From positions 93,642 through 139,072 of the forward strand of contig JAUNGM010000008.1 in the NCBI GenBank assembly GCA_030524545.1: a DNA stretch of 45,431 bases, given 5' to 3'. The position numbers and the translations under genes were made by a program. Below, in pieces: positions 17,564-27,256 of the stretch. The notes under the pieces were generated by a model. The model did no database searches. It had not been told where the DNA came from and saw only the letters and a program-made list of their open reading frames with translations. Origin of the DNA: Eubacteriales bacterium. Lineage in GTDB: Bacteria > Bacillota > Clostridia > Lachnospirales > Lachnospiraceae. Each line of letters opens with the position of its first letter. Within the stretch, counting starts at the first letter, position 1.

Positions 17564-18259
17564 ATGAGTGGATTTTTGCAGGAAATTAACTGGAGTCCTT
17601 TGTGGATCTCTTTAAAAACAGGTGTAGCCGCGACAGTCATAGCCTTCTTTCTGGGGATTTTCTTTGCCAGACAGGCCATGAAGCTGAAATCCGGTGCCAG
17701 GGCGGTGATGGATGGAATCCTGACTCTGCCGTTGGTGCTTCCGCCTACAGTTGCGGGTTTTCTTCTTCTGATGATCTTCAGCTTGAGAAGACCGTTTGGT
17801 TCCTTCCTTTTGGAACACTTTGATATCAAGATTGTGCAGACCTGGAAGGGCTGTGTCATTGCGGCTGCAGTTATAGCCTTTCCTTTGATGTACCGCAATG
17901 CCAGAGCTGCTTTTGAACAGGTGGATGTGAATCTGATCTATGCAGGGCAGACACTTGGAATGAGCGACAGAAAGATCTTCTGGAAGGTGGTTATGCCAAC
18001 GGCTGCTCCCGGAATCGCATCAGGTACGGTACTTGCATTTGCAAGGGCAATCGGAGAGTACGGAGCGACATCTATGCTTGCAGGGAATATCCTGGGCAAA
18101 ACAAGAACCGTGTCCGTGGCCATTGCATCTGAGACAGCGGCCGGAAATTACGGAACAGCAGCGTTCTGGGTCTGTGTGATCGTGGTGATCTCATTTGTGA
18201 TCGTAGCTTTGATTAATATTGTTTCCGGTAAGGGAATGAAGACGAGAAGGTGGATCTGA
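17564..18259 (+). CDS. modB: Molybdate ABC transporter permease
   Basis: ModB has 231 residues and about five or six membrane spans, with the ModC-docking loop region (YAGQTLGMSDRKIFWKVVMP) and the following AIGEYGATSMLAGN characteristic of molybdate/sulfate permeases. The start at 17564 (MSGFLQE) was chosen because GTGAGG lies five bases upstream. An in-frame ATG at 17552 has no such site. The stop overlaps the modC start (TGATG). Confidence 0.93.
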   Translation: MSGFLQEINWSPLWISLKTGVAATVIAFFLGIFFARQAMKLKSGARAVMDGILTLPLVLPPTVAGFLLLMIFSLRRPFGSFLLEHFDIKIVQTWKGCVIAAAVIAFPLMYRNARAAFEQVDVNLIYAGQTLGMSDRKIFWKVVMPTAAPGIASGTVLAFARAIGEYGATSMLAGNILGKTRTVSVAIASETAAGNYGTAAFWVCVIVVISFVIVALINIVSGKGMKTRRWI

Positions 18260-19308
18260 TGGCTGTATTTGTGGATATTGAAAAAAATTTCCGGGGGTTT
18301 TCCTTACGTGTGAAGATGGAAAGCAATTCTCCTACCATGGGGATCCTGGGGGCTTCCGGAAGTGGGAAGAGTATGACCCTGCGCAGCATTGCAGGGATTG
18401 AGACTCCGGATAAAGGAAAGATCATCATCAATGGAAAAACCGTTTTTGATTCGGAAAAGAAGATTGATTTGAAGCCGCAGGAACGCCGTGTAGGATATCT
18501 TTTTCAGAATTATGCGCTGTTTCCTTCTATGACAGTCAGGGACAATATTGGCTGCGGGTTCCGGGGAAATAAGAGGGACAAGAATGCCAGGATCGATAAC
18601 TTTATCAAACGGTATCGTCTGGAGGGACTTGAGAAGCGGTATCCTGCCCAGTTATCCGGCGGACAGCAGCAAAGAGTGGCACTGGCTAGGATGATGATCG
18701 GGGAACCTGAGATGATCCTGCTGGATGAACCGTTTTCGGCACTGGACGGCTATCTGAAGGATGTACTGCAGCGGGATATGCAGGAGTTTCTGGAAGAATA
18801 TCAGGGAGACATGATGATGGTGACCCACAGCCGGGACGAGGCTTTCCGGTTTTGTAAGGAACTGATGCTTTTAAAGAACGGAAAGACTTTGATCTCCGGT
18901 GATACCAGGACGCTTTTTGAACAACCGGGACTTCTGGAGGCAGCACGGCTGACAGGATGCAAGAATTTTTCCAGAATCGAGAGACTGGATGATTTCCATG
19001 TGTGGGCCATGGATTGGGATGTGAAGCTTCGGACGATACAAAAGGTACGGCAGGAAGATACTTATCTGGGAATCCGGGGTCACTGGCTGAAACCTGTACA
19101 GGGGGCAGGCGAAAACTGCCTTCCGCTTGCAGTGACGGAATATATGGAAACGACTTTTGAACACCAGTATCTGGTAAGGAATTCCGGTACAGAGGACGGG
19201 ACGGCACTTTGGTGGATGCGCCCCAAAAGCAGCTTTCAGGAAGATTCCGGGGAGAATCTGCCGCCTTATCTGTACCTGCCACCGGAGCACCTGATGCTGT
19301 TAAGATAA
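18259..19308 (+). CDS. modC: Molybdate ABC transporter ATP-binding protein
   Basis: ModC has 349 residues and powers molybdate import. Walker A is GASGSGKS at 31-38; the signature is [15 protein letters not shown]; Walker B is MILLDEPFSALDG; the switch histidine is in VTHSRDE. The C-terminal 130 residues contain only a weak TOBE-like motif (TYLGIRGHWLKPV). GTG at 18250 is possible, but the ATG at 18259 has GAGAAGG upstream and overlaps the modB stop by one base. A bidirectional terminator follows. Confidence 0.93.
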   Translation: MAVFVDIEKNFRGFSLRVKMESNSPTMGILGASGSGKSMTLRSIAGIETPDKGKIIINGKTVFDSEKKIDLKPQERRVGYLFQNYALFPSMTVRDNIGCGFRGNKRDKNARIDNFIKRYRLEGLEKRYPAQLSGGQQQRVALARMMIGEPEMILLDEPFSALDGYLKDVLQRDMQEFLEEYQGDMMMVTHSRDEAFRFCKELMLLKNGKTLISGDTRTLFEQPGLLEAARLTGCKNFSRIERLDDFHVWAMDWDVKLRTIQKVRQEDTYLGIRGHWLKPVQGAGENCLPLAVTEYMETTFEHQYLVRNSGTEDGTALWWMRPKSSFQEDSGENLPPYLYLPPEHLMLLR

Positions 19309-19346
19309 CCGTCAGGAAGCCCCTTGGGAAAAACAGATGCAAACGA

Positions 19347-19390
19347 AAAAAGCTCTGCGAAACGTGGTTGCGGTTGGCAGAGCTTTCTTA
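19347..19390. terminator. Bidirectional terminator between modC and the CdaR-type regulator
   Basis: AAAGCTCTGC (19348-19357) pairs with GCAGAGCTTT (19377-19386). T and A runs flank both sides, and the neighbouring genes converge. Confidence 0.8.
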
Positions 19391-19420
19391 TGCAAAAGAA
19401 GAATTCCGGCAGCAGATCGG

Positions 19421-20506
19421 TTATGATTTCTGCCGGAAGTATTTGATATAGTCGGAAACCATCATGGTGAGCTTAAAGGTCAGGGCATCTTCAAAGGTAC
19501 GGATGTCCAGGCCGAATTTTTTCTGAAGCTTTTCAAAGCGGTAGACCAGCGTATTTCTGTGGACGTACAACTGGCGTGAGGTTTCCGAGAGATTCAGGTT
19601 ATTTTCAAAGAATGTCCGGATGGTGATCAAGGTTTCCTCATCTATGGAATCCAGGGATTCCTCCTGGAAAATTTCTTCCATGAACATTTCACACACAGAT
19701 ACAGGAAGCTGATAAATGAGACGCCCGATTCCAAGGCGGTTATAGCCGAATACATTTTTATCCGCATAAAAAATCTTGCCGATTTCCAGGGCTGCACGCG
19801 CTTCGCGGTAAGCGTTGCTGAGGTTCTTCAGATCATCCGCAATGTTGCTATAGGAAACCCAGGCAGAAGTCATGGCTTCTGTGTTGAGCATATCTACAAG
19901 CATAAAGGCAAGATGGCGCAGATCCTCATAGTCATCGGTTGACTGAAGCTCTCTGACAATGATAATGCCGGTATCATCAATGGAAGTGATGAAATCTCTG
20001 GAGCGTGCGGAGAAAATATTGCGGATGGTGGCAAGCGCGTGTTCATCGCTGCTCTGCTTTGTTTCTACAAGAAGAACCGCACGGCGGACGGAAGTGGCGA
20101 TATGCAGCTTTTTGGCACGGTTAAAGGCATCTACCTGGGAGTAGGTATCCAGAAGAAGGTTCTGCATAAAGGTATTTTTATCATTTTTTTCTGCATAGGC
20201 AGTGAGAAGGCTTAAAATCTGGCAGACAGCCAGCTCACCGATGGTGGCGACAGAATCGCCGCTTCCCCAGACGATCAGGAGATAGGGAGAATCGCTGCCG
20301 TCCTGGATCTTGTACAGGCAGAGGTTGGCATTGGCTTTACAGAGGGCTGTGCTTTCCCGAAATTCCTGAAGGACATCGGCAGATGGAAGCCTTTTGTCAC
20401 AGGTGGTGATGTAGATGTCATCATTGGCGCCTACCATGCAGAAATCAAGATGGCTGATGTTTTTCCAGTCGGTGAGGCATTTATTCAGTATTTGCTGTAT
20501 GGCCAT
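19421..20506 (-). CDS. CdaR/PucR-family transcriptional regulator
   Basis: The 361-residue protein has a GAF-like/GGDEF-related middle region and a C-terminal PucR-type helix-turn-helix (NLSETSRQLYVHRNTLVYRFE), the hallmark of sugar-diacid and purine-type regulators. An upstream extension is open, but AAAGGAG lies eight bases before the ATG at 20506 (MAIQQIL), so this start was chosen. It sits downstream of msmX, separated from it by a strong terminator. Regulation of msmX or carbohydrate uptake is possible but unproven. Confidence 0.82.
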   Translation of the reverse strand: MAIQQILNKCLTDWKNISHLDFCMVGANDDIYITTCDKRLPSADVLQEFRESTALCKANANLCLYKIQDGSDSPYLLIVWGSGDSVATIGELAVCQILSLLTAYAEKNDKNTFMQNLLLDTYSQVDAFNRAKKLHIATSVRRAVLLVETKQSSDEHALATIRNIFSARSRDFITSIDDTGIIIVRELQSTDDYEDLRHLAFMLVDMLNTEAMTSAWVSYSNIADDLKNLSNAYREARAALEIGKIFYADKNVFGYNRLGIGRLIYQLPVSVCEMFMEEIFQEESLDSIDEETLITIRTFFENNLNLSETSRQLYVHRNTLVYRFEKLQKKFGLDIRTFEDALTFKLTMMVSDYIKYFRQKS

Positions 20507-20560
20507 GTTGTACTCCTTTCTGGTTTGACAATGCGTTGCTGTTTTATAAAAGCTGTTTAG

Positions 20561-20591
20561 AAAAAAGCCCCGGGGAAACGTCCCCGGGGCT
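20561..20591 (-). terminator. Rho-independent terminator of msmX
   Basis: Read on the minus strand, AGCCCCGGGG and CCCCGGGGCT form a 10-bp GC-rich stem followed by six T residues. Confidence 0.92.
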
Positions 20592-20609
20592 GAATAAATT
20601 CGGAATAGA

Positions 20610-21701
20610 TTAGTTGGTGATAACCAGCTCTGTTTCTTTGTCGAAGAAGTGAGATTTTTCCATATCAAAGTCGAATTTGATAGCATCGCCGGTCTTAGCG
20701 TTTGTACGTGGGTCAACACGAGCAGTGATCTGAGTTCCGTTTACATCGAAGTACAGGAATACTTCTGCACCAAGAAGCTCGTAAACTTTAACAACAGAGG
20801 ACATAGCGCCGTTTGGAGTATCTGCAACATCTTCAGGACGGATACCCATAACAACAGTCTTGCCTACATAGCCGCCGTTCTTGAGGGCTTTTGCTTTAGC
20901 AGCAGGAACAACAACTTCGTCAGAACCGATTCTTGCTACAACGTTGCCGCCTTTTTCTACGATCTGTGCATCCAGGAAGTTCATCTGCGGGGATCCCATG
21001 AATCCGGCTACGAACAGGTTGCCTGGTTTCTGGTACAGGTTCTGAGGTGTATCTACCTGCTGAACGATACCGTCTTTCATAACTACGATTCTGGTACCAA
21101 GGGTCATAGCCTCTGTCTGGTCATGTGTTACGTAGATGATAGTAGCGCCCAGTCTCTGATGGATCTTGGAGATCTCGATACGCATCTGTACACGAAGTTT
21201 AGCATCCAGGTTGGAAAGAGGCTCATCCATAAGGAATACCTTAGGATTACGAACGATAGCACGTCCCATAGCAACACGCTGTCTCTGACCACCGGAAAGA
21301 GCCTTCGGTTTACGATCAAGAAGTTTGTCAAGGTCAAGGATTCTTGCTGCTTCACGAACTGCTTTGTCGATTTCGTCCTTCGGAACTTTACGAAGTTTCA
21401 GACCGAATGCCATGTTATCATAAACAGTCATGTGAGGATACAGAGCGTAGTTCTGGAATACCATTGCGATATCACGGTCTTTCGGCTCTACATCGTTCAT
21501 AACCTTGTCACCGATTTTTAAGGTACCGCTGGAGATTTCTTCCAGTCCGGCTACCATACGAAGAGTTGTAGATTTACCACATCCGGATGGTCCTACGAAG
21601 ATGATGAATTCTTTGTCAGCGATTTCCAGGTTGAAGTCTTTAACTGCTTCGAAACCATTCGGGTATTTCTTGCAAATGTGCTGTAATGATAAGCTTGCCA
21701 T
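20610..21701 (-). CDS. msmX: Multi-sugar ABC transporter ATPase (MsmX/UgpC type)
   Basis: This 363-residue CUT1-type ATPase has Walker A GPSGCGKS at 37-44, signature ALSGGQRQRVAMGRAIV, Walker B FLMDEPLSNLDAKLR and a C-terminal regulatory OB/TOBE region (MGIRPEDV). It is not next to any permease. In Firmicutes such orphan MsmX proteins energise many sugar transporters that lack their own ATPase. The CUT1 transporter at 32.4-35.5 kb here lacks one and is a natural client (inference). GGAGGAAAAATC precedes the ATG. Confidence 0.93.
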   Translation of the reverse strand: MASLSLQHICKKYPNGFEAVKDFNLEIADKEFIIFVGPSGCGKSTTLRMVAGLEEISSGTLKIGDKVMNDVEPKDRDIAMVFQNYALYPHMTVYDNMAFGLKLRKVPKDEIDKAVREAARILDLDKLLDRKPKALSGGQRQRVAMGRAIVRNPKVFLMDEPLSNLDAKLRVQMRIEISKIHQRLGATIIYVTHDQTEAMTLGTRIVVMKDGIVQQVDTPQNLYQKPGNLFVAGFMGSPQMNFLDAQIVEKGGNVVARIGSDEVVVPAAKAKALKNGGYVGKTVVMGIRPEDVADTPNGAMSSVVKVYELLGAEVFLYFDVNGTQITARVDPRTNAKTGDAIKFDFDMEKSHFFDKETELVITN

Positions 21702-21822
21702 GATTTTTCCTCCACTAAGTGATTATATTTTGTAGTTTTGTGCGTTTTTTTAACTGTTCACAGTATATCGAAAACAAGAGAAAAGGGCTAGAGAAGAATC
21801 GTACAAAGTTTTTTTGAGTTTC

Positions 21823-21867
21823 TTGACAGATTGACGAAAAGGAAAAAGGGCTTCGTCAATCTGTCAA
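21823..21867. repeat. Perfect 16-bp inverted repeat upstream of msmX
   Basis: TTGACAGATTGACGAA (21823-21838) is the exact reverse complement of 21852-21867, with a 13-base purine-rich loop. No U run follows on either strand, so it does not look like an ordinary terminator. It lies between the stop of the DUF89 gene and the start of msmX, 122 bases upstream of the msmX ATG. Confidence 0.7.
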
Positions 21868-21905
21868 AAAGGGGGTGAATGGTTATAACAATTTGACTTT
21901 ATACC

Positions 21906-22790
21906 TCAGCGGTCTGGGGAAACTCTGCGTTCATTGACGAACATTCCCCGGAGAGGTTCGGCATGGAAGAGCTTCTGGAACCATTCGCATTTGCAAAGGA
22001 ACAGATAATAAATGTTCAGGCCGCAGTCATTGAGAGTCTCAAAATTCCCCTGGCCTTTGGCAAGAATCAGGTCTGCGCTGTCAAGAAGATCCTTTGTTTC
22101 CTGGTTGATACCCGGAAGCCAGGTGCCGCCTACGCCGTCTCCGTTTCCGATTACCCTGACGAGAGAGGTCAGGCCTGTTTCCTCAGCATCTTCCATGGTG
22201 GCGTCATTGACAACGGGGAGTCCTCTGACTACAACCGTGATAGCAAGATTTGGGTATTGTTCCCTCAAAATACGGATCACAAGCTTGTCCATGACGATCT
22301 CACCGCAGTTGTCGGTAAGGTAGACAAGAGAAGCTGCGTGCTGCAGATCCTGCCGGAAGCAGGCATATTCCTGCGGATCCAGTGGCTCCTTATTTTCGGC
22401 TTCTATGAGGGAAATTACGGTGTCCCTGTCTACCTCCGCCATGGCTGCAAAGTCGATATAATTGCCGATGCGTGCATAGAGAAGAGCTGCTTCCAATGGG
22501 TCTGCAGACTGGCGGATCTTTTTTTCCAGACTTTCCTCAAGGGAGAGCATCAGGCAATTAAAATCATGTTTGATTTCCGTATAATCTTCCGCCTTTTCGC
22601 CCCAGAATTCCGTATAGAGGTTTTTGATATCAATGGAAAGACTCGGGGCACAATCCTTAGGGCCGGCGTTGGCCAAAAGGGCCATGACCCGTTTCATATA
22701 TTCGGTTTTTTTATCCATATCCTGAAATTGACGGATCTTTTTTTCCTGTTTATTGACTGCACAGCACATGCAGAAGGGGTTCAGACGCAT
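21906..22790 (-). CDS. ARMT1-like / DUF89 family protein
   Basis: The 294-residue protein belongs to the DUF89/ARMT1 family, whose studied members are metal-dependent damage-control phosphatases acting on sugar phosphates or related metabolites. Diagnostic motifs are visible: YLTDNCGEIVMDKL, GLPVVNDATMEDA and LILAKGQGNFE. The N-terminus carries a Cys cluster (CMCC). AGAGGAAAA precedes the ATG. It follows a 58-residue gene on the same strand after 61 bases. The substrate is not indicated. Confidence 0.85.
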   Translation of the reverse strand: MRLNPFCMCCAVNKQEKKIRQFQDMDKKTEYMKRVMALLANAGPKDCAPSLSIDIKNLYTEFWGEKAEDYTEIKHDFNCLMLSLEESLEKKIRQSADPLEAALLYARIGNYIDFAAMAEVDRDTVISLIEAENKEPLDPQEYACFRQDLQHAASLVYLTDNCGEIVMDKLVIRILREQYPNLAITVVVRGLPVVNDATMEDAEETGLTSLVRVIGNGDGVGGTWLPGINQETKDLLDSADLILAKGQGNFETLNDCGLNIYYLFLCKCEWFQKLFHAEPLRGMFVNERRVSPDR

Positions 22791-22851
22791 AGGTTTTCCT
22801 CTTTTCTATCTGTTCGGTAAGTCTTACGTGATGTTTTTTGAGACAGCGGTT

Positions 22852-23028
22852 TTATTTGATCATGGAGTACTGCATCCACTCATAATGAAGCAGGCAGCCT
22901 TCATAAATATCTTCCGGCAGAAGTGCGCGGGCTGTCAGTTTGGGCTCCTCATCCGGCTGGTCTGTACGCTGCAGATGAGCATAATCTCCGTCTATGGAAA
23001 GGACTGTATAATCGCAGGTAAGCATCAT
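22852..23028 (-). CDS. Small DUF3006-like protein
   Basis: This 58-residue protein begins MMLTCDYTVLSIDGDYAHLQ and has ALLPEDIYEGCLLHYEW near its end. The pattern resembles DUF3006 (beta-rich start, then LPegakeGD-type segment), but the match is by eye only. AAGGAGG lies four bases upstream of the first of two ATGs at 23028. The function is unknown. It probably shares a transcript with the DUF89 gene. Confidence 0.6.
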   Translation of the reverse strand: MMLTCDYTVLSIDGDYAHLQRTDQPDEEPKLTARALLPEDIYEGCLLHYEWMQYSMIK

Positions 23029-23225
23029 CGTTCCTCCTTGAGTGATATGTGGTATCAATTATATAGCATAAATCCTGTGGTTGCAAATGATTTATTGCCT
23101 GACGTTTTCAGGAGAGTCACATTTTTTGCTGCCGTCCATAAGATAGAATGAACGGAGGGAGTTTTCGAAGATATGTCACTGAAAATCCGTCCGGTAATCT
23201 GTTTATGAAATTCAGGAGGTTATTT

Positions 23226-24230
23226 ATGAAAAAGAAATGGATTGCAGCAGCGGCAGCCGCTATTCTGACAGCAACGGTTCTGCCGGGAGCCGTATTTGCA
23301 GAAGAAAAAGAGGAACTGACAAAGGTGACTTTAAATGAGGTTGCGCACTCAATTTTTTACGCTCCGCAGTATGTGGCTTATGAAGAAGGATATTTTGCGG
23401 AGGAAGGACTGGATCTGGAAATCGTGACCGGTTTTGGTGCAGATAAGGTAATGACTGCCGTGATTTCCGGTGAGGCAGAAATCGGTTTTATGGGAGCGGA
23501 AGCGTCTATCTATGCTTATCAGGAAGGGGCGAATGATGCGGTAGTCAACTTTGCCCAGCTCACCCAGAGGGCAGGAAACTTCCTGGTAGCCAGAGAGGAA
23601 ATGCCGGGCTTCACCTGGGAAGACCTGAAAGGGAAAAAGATTCTTGGCGGACGAAAAGGCGGCATGCCGGAAATGGTATTTGAGTATATTCTGAAGGAAA
23701 ACGGCATTGATCCGCAAAAGGATCTGGAAATCGACCAGAGTATTGACTTTGGTTCCACTGCGGCTGCATTTTCGGGAGGTCTTGGAGACTTCAGTGTCGA
23801 ATTTGAGCCTTCTGCGACGGCTTTGGAGAAAGAAGGCGCCGGCTATGTGGTTGCCTCTCTGGGCGTGGACTCCGGATATGTGCCTTACACTTCCTATAGT
23901 GCAAAAACCAGTTATATGGAAGAACATCCGGATGTGATTCAGAAATTTACCAATGCCCTGCAGAAAGGGATGGAATATGTGCAGACCCATACGCCGGAAG
24001 AGATAGCGGAAGTGATTGAACCCCAGTTCCCTGAGACGGATCTTGAAACGATCACTACGATCGTAAAGCGCTATTATGATCAGGATACCTGGAAAGAAAA
24101 CCTGATTTTTGAAAAAGACAGCTTTGAACTGCTGCAGGATATTCTGGAGAGTGCGGATGAATTAAAAGAACGTACTGCCTATGAAGAGCTGGTAACTGTG
24201 GAGTATGCACAGAAGGCGCTGGAGAAATAA
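23226..24230 (+). CDS. NMT1/SsuA-type ABC substrate-binding protein (orphan)
   Basis: The product has 334 residues. A signal peptide (MKKKWIAAAAAAILTAT, cleavage near AVFAEE) precedes an NMT1/THI5-like binding fold (SIFYAPQYVAYEEGYFAEEGLDLEI). Family ligands include thiamine precursors, sulfonates and nitrate analogues. No permease or ATPase gene is adjacent, and there is no lipobox cysteine. The open frame extends back to 23148, but AGGAGG lies seven bases before the ATG at 23226 and only this start gives a clean signal peptide. No TPP riboswitch is recognisable in the 23059-23225 leader. Confidence 0.85.
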   Translation: MKKKWIAAAAAAILTATVLPGAVFAEEKEELTKVTLNEVAHSIFYAPQYVAYEEGYFAEEGLDLEIVTGFGADKVMTAVISGEAEIGFMGAEASIYAYQEGANDAVVNFAQLTQRAGNFLVAREEMPGFTWEDLKGKKILGGRKGGMPEMVFEYILKENGIDPQKDLEIDQSIDFGSTAAAFSGGLGDFSVEFEPSATALEKEGAGYVVASLGVDSGYVPYTSYSAKTSYMEEHPDVIQKFTNALQKGMEYVQTHTPEEIAEVIEPQFPETDLETITTIVKRYYDQDTWKENLIFEKDSFELLQDILESADELKERTAYEELVTVEYAQKALEK

Positions 24231-24305
24231 GAAAATGTGCCGGTACAAAGGCAGTGAAGTTCCTGCCGGAGTGTCAGTCCGAAGACAGGGTAATGATGAT
24301 ATCGG

Positions 24306-24331
24306 AAAATGAATACAATTCTTCATTTTTT
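24306..24331 (+). terminator. AT-rich terminator after the NMT1-type gene
   Basis: AAAATGAA (24306-24313) pairs with TTCATTTT (24322-24329) and runs into T residues. It is weak in GC but well placed. Confidence 0.5.
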
Positions 24332-24406
24332 AATATTGACATTGCCGGGATGCGTATGACACTATAACACTATATGATTTGAGATACTCAGGGAAGGAGA
24401 ATAAAA

Positions 24407-25972
24407 ATGGCAGACCAGAGAAAATGCGGTGTGCTGCTTCCGGTGAGCAGCCTGCCGTCAAAATATGGAATCGGATGTTTTTCAAAAAGCGCTTATGAAT
24501 TTGTTGATATGCTGAAAGAGGCAGGGCAGAGCTATTGGCAGATTCTTCCGCTGGGGCCTACCAGCTATGGCGATTCGCCGTACCAGTCTTTCTCTACTTT
24601 TGCAGGAAATCCTTATTTTATCAGTCTGGAAGATCTGATCGAGGAAGGGGTTCTGACTAAGAGGGAATGTGATAAGGCAGATTTCGGCAAAGACCCGTCC
24701 AGCGTAGATTATGCTAAGATTTATGAGAGCAGGTTTATGCTTCTGCGCAAGGCTTATGAGCGAAGCAATATTGCAGAGAATCCGGAATTTCGGAAATTCC
24801 GGGAGGAGCAGGGGTACTGGCTTGGGGATTATGCACTTTTTATGGCAGTAAAAGCACGTTTCGGCGGTGCTGCGTGGAGCGAATGGGCGGAAGATATCCG
24901 TCTGCGCTGGCAGAATGCCCTGGATTATTATCGTGAGGAGCTGTATTTTGATATTGAGTTTTACGAATATGTACAGTTTAAATTCTATGAACAGTGGGCA
25001 AAGCTGAAAGCCTATGCCAACGAAAAGGGCATCCGCATTATCGGAGATATCCCGATCTATGTGGCAATGGACAGCGCGGATACCTGGGCAAGTCCGTGGC
25101 TTTTTAAGCTGGATGAGAATAACCAGCCCACACAGGTGGCAGGCTGTCCGCCCGATGGATTTTCCGCTACAGGCCAGCTTTGGGGAAATCCGCTGTACAA
25201 CTGGGAAGTGCACAGACAGTCCGGGTTTGACTGGTGGGTGAAGAGAATTGCCCATTGCTTTCAAATGTATGATGTGGTCAGAATTGACCATTTCCGTGGA
25301 TTTGATGAATACTATGCCATTCCTTTCGGGGATGAGACAGCAGAAAACGGCTGGTGGGAAAAAGGCCCGGGCATGGATCTGTTCCGTACCATTTCCGGTC
25401 GTCTGGGGCAAAAGGACATTATTGCGGAAGACCTTGGTTATATGACGGATTCCGTGAAGCGTCTTGTGGATGAGAGCGGATATCCGAATATGAAGGTTAT
25501 TGAATTTGCATTTGACGAGAGGGATACGGGAAATGCAAGCGATTATCTTCCTCATAATTATCCGCGCAACTGTGTGGTTTATACGGGAACCCATGATAAC
25601 GAAACACTGGTGTCCTGGTTCGGGAATATTACGGCTCCGGAGCGGAAGCTTGTGCGCGAATACCTGAATAATTTCCATGATTCCGATGAGGAGATTTATA
25701 AAGATCTGATCTGCCTTGTGATGAGAAGCGTGGCGAATCTCTGTATTATTCCTATGCAGGATTATCTGGGGCTGGATAATACCGCACGGATCAACCAGCC
25801 CTCCACCCTTGGAAAGAACTGGAAGTGGAGACTGAAAAAGGGCCAGTTTACCAAAAAGATGCGCAAAGAGATGGCAGCGCTTGCCCTGCGGTATGGAAGA
25901 ACGGAATACAGAGAAGAAACGAAAGAGACAGAGAAAACAGAAGAGGCAAACGAGAATAAAGAGACCGTTTGA
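24407..25972 (+). CDS. malQ: 4-alpha-glucanotransferase (amylomaltase)
   Basis: MalQ is a GH77 enzyme that transfers maltodextrin units with release of glucose. The 521-residue protein opens with RKCGVLLPVSSLPSKYGIG. The catalytic triad is nucleophile D294 (VRIDHFRGF), acid/base E341 (IIAEDLGYM) and D397 (THDNETL). The last 20 residues are a Glu/Lys/Thr-rich tail (KETEKTEEANENKE) beyond the usual end. GGGAAGGAG precedes the ATG. A TTGACA at 24336-24341 and TATAAC at 24363-24368 lie upstream, but the 21-bp spacing leaves the promoter unsettled. Standalone in this window. Confidence 0.95.
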   Translation: MADQRKCGVLLPVSSLPSKYGIGCFSKSAYEFVDMLKEAGQSYWQILPLGPTSYGDSPYQSFSTFAGNPYFISLEDLIEEGVLTKRECDKADFGKDPSSVDYAKIYESRFMLLRKAYERSNIAENPEFRKFREEQGYWLGDYALFMAVKARFGGAAWSEWAEDIRLRWQNALDYYREELYFDIEFYEYVQFKFYEQWAKLKAYANEKGIRIIGDIPIYVAMDSADTWASPWLFKLDENNQPTQVAGCPPDGFSATGQLWGNPLYNWEVHRQSGFDWWVKRIAHCFQMYDVVRIDHFRGFDEYYAIPFGDETAENGWWEKGPGMDLFRTISGRLGQKDIIAEDLGYMTDSVKRLVDESGYPNMKVIEFAFDERDTGNASDYLPHNYPRNCVVYTGTHDNETLVSWFGNITAPERKLVREYLNNFHDSDEEIYKDLICLVMRSVANLCIIPMQDYLGLDNTARINQPSTLGKNWKWRLKKGQFTKKMRKEMAALALRYGRTEYREETKETEKTEEANENKETV

Positions 25973-26004
25973 TTAAGAAGCATGACAGGGGATCACTCTC
26001 TACG

Positions 26005-26026
26005 ACAGGGGATTCCCTGTTTTTTT
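26005..26026 (+). terminator. Rho-independent terminator of malQ
   Basis: ACAGGG (26005-26010) and CCCTGT (26015-26020) flank a GATT loop and are followed by seven T residues. Confidence 0.85.
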
Positions 26027-26182
26027 ACGCTCCGGCAAAGAAAAAGATAGACTTTCCTGTCTAAAAATTATATACTATGTTTTATAGCACTTTTTTGAGG
26101 ACCAAAGAAAAACCACAAGTCTATCATGCGGTCTGAGATTGGCTATTTCTGAAAAAATTAAATACGACTGGAGGAATGAACT

Positions 26183-27245
<1,063 letters not shown>

Positions 27246-27256
<11 letters not shown>

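Noticed and set aside
21823-21867. Ordinary Rho-independent terminator of the DUF89 gene
   Set aside because: No U run follows the stem on the minus strand, so it was kept as an unexplained inverted repeat instead.
23059-23225. TPP riboswitch before the NMT1-type gene
   Set aside because: The family suggests thiamine precursors, but the conserved CUGAGA and ACCUGA elements are not present.
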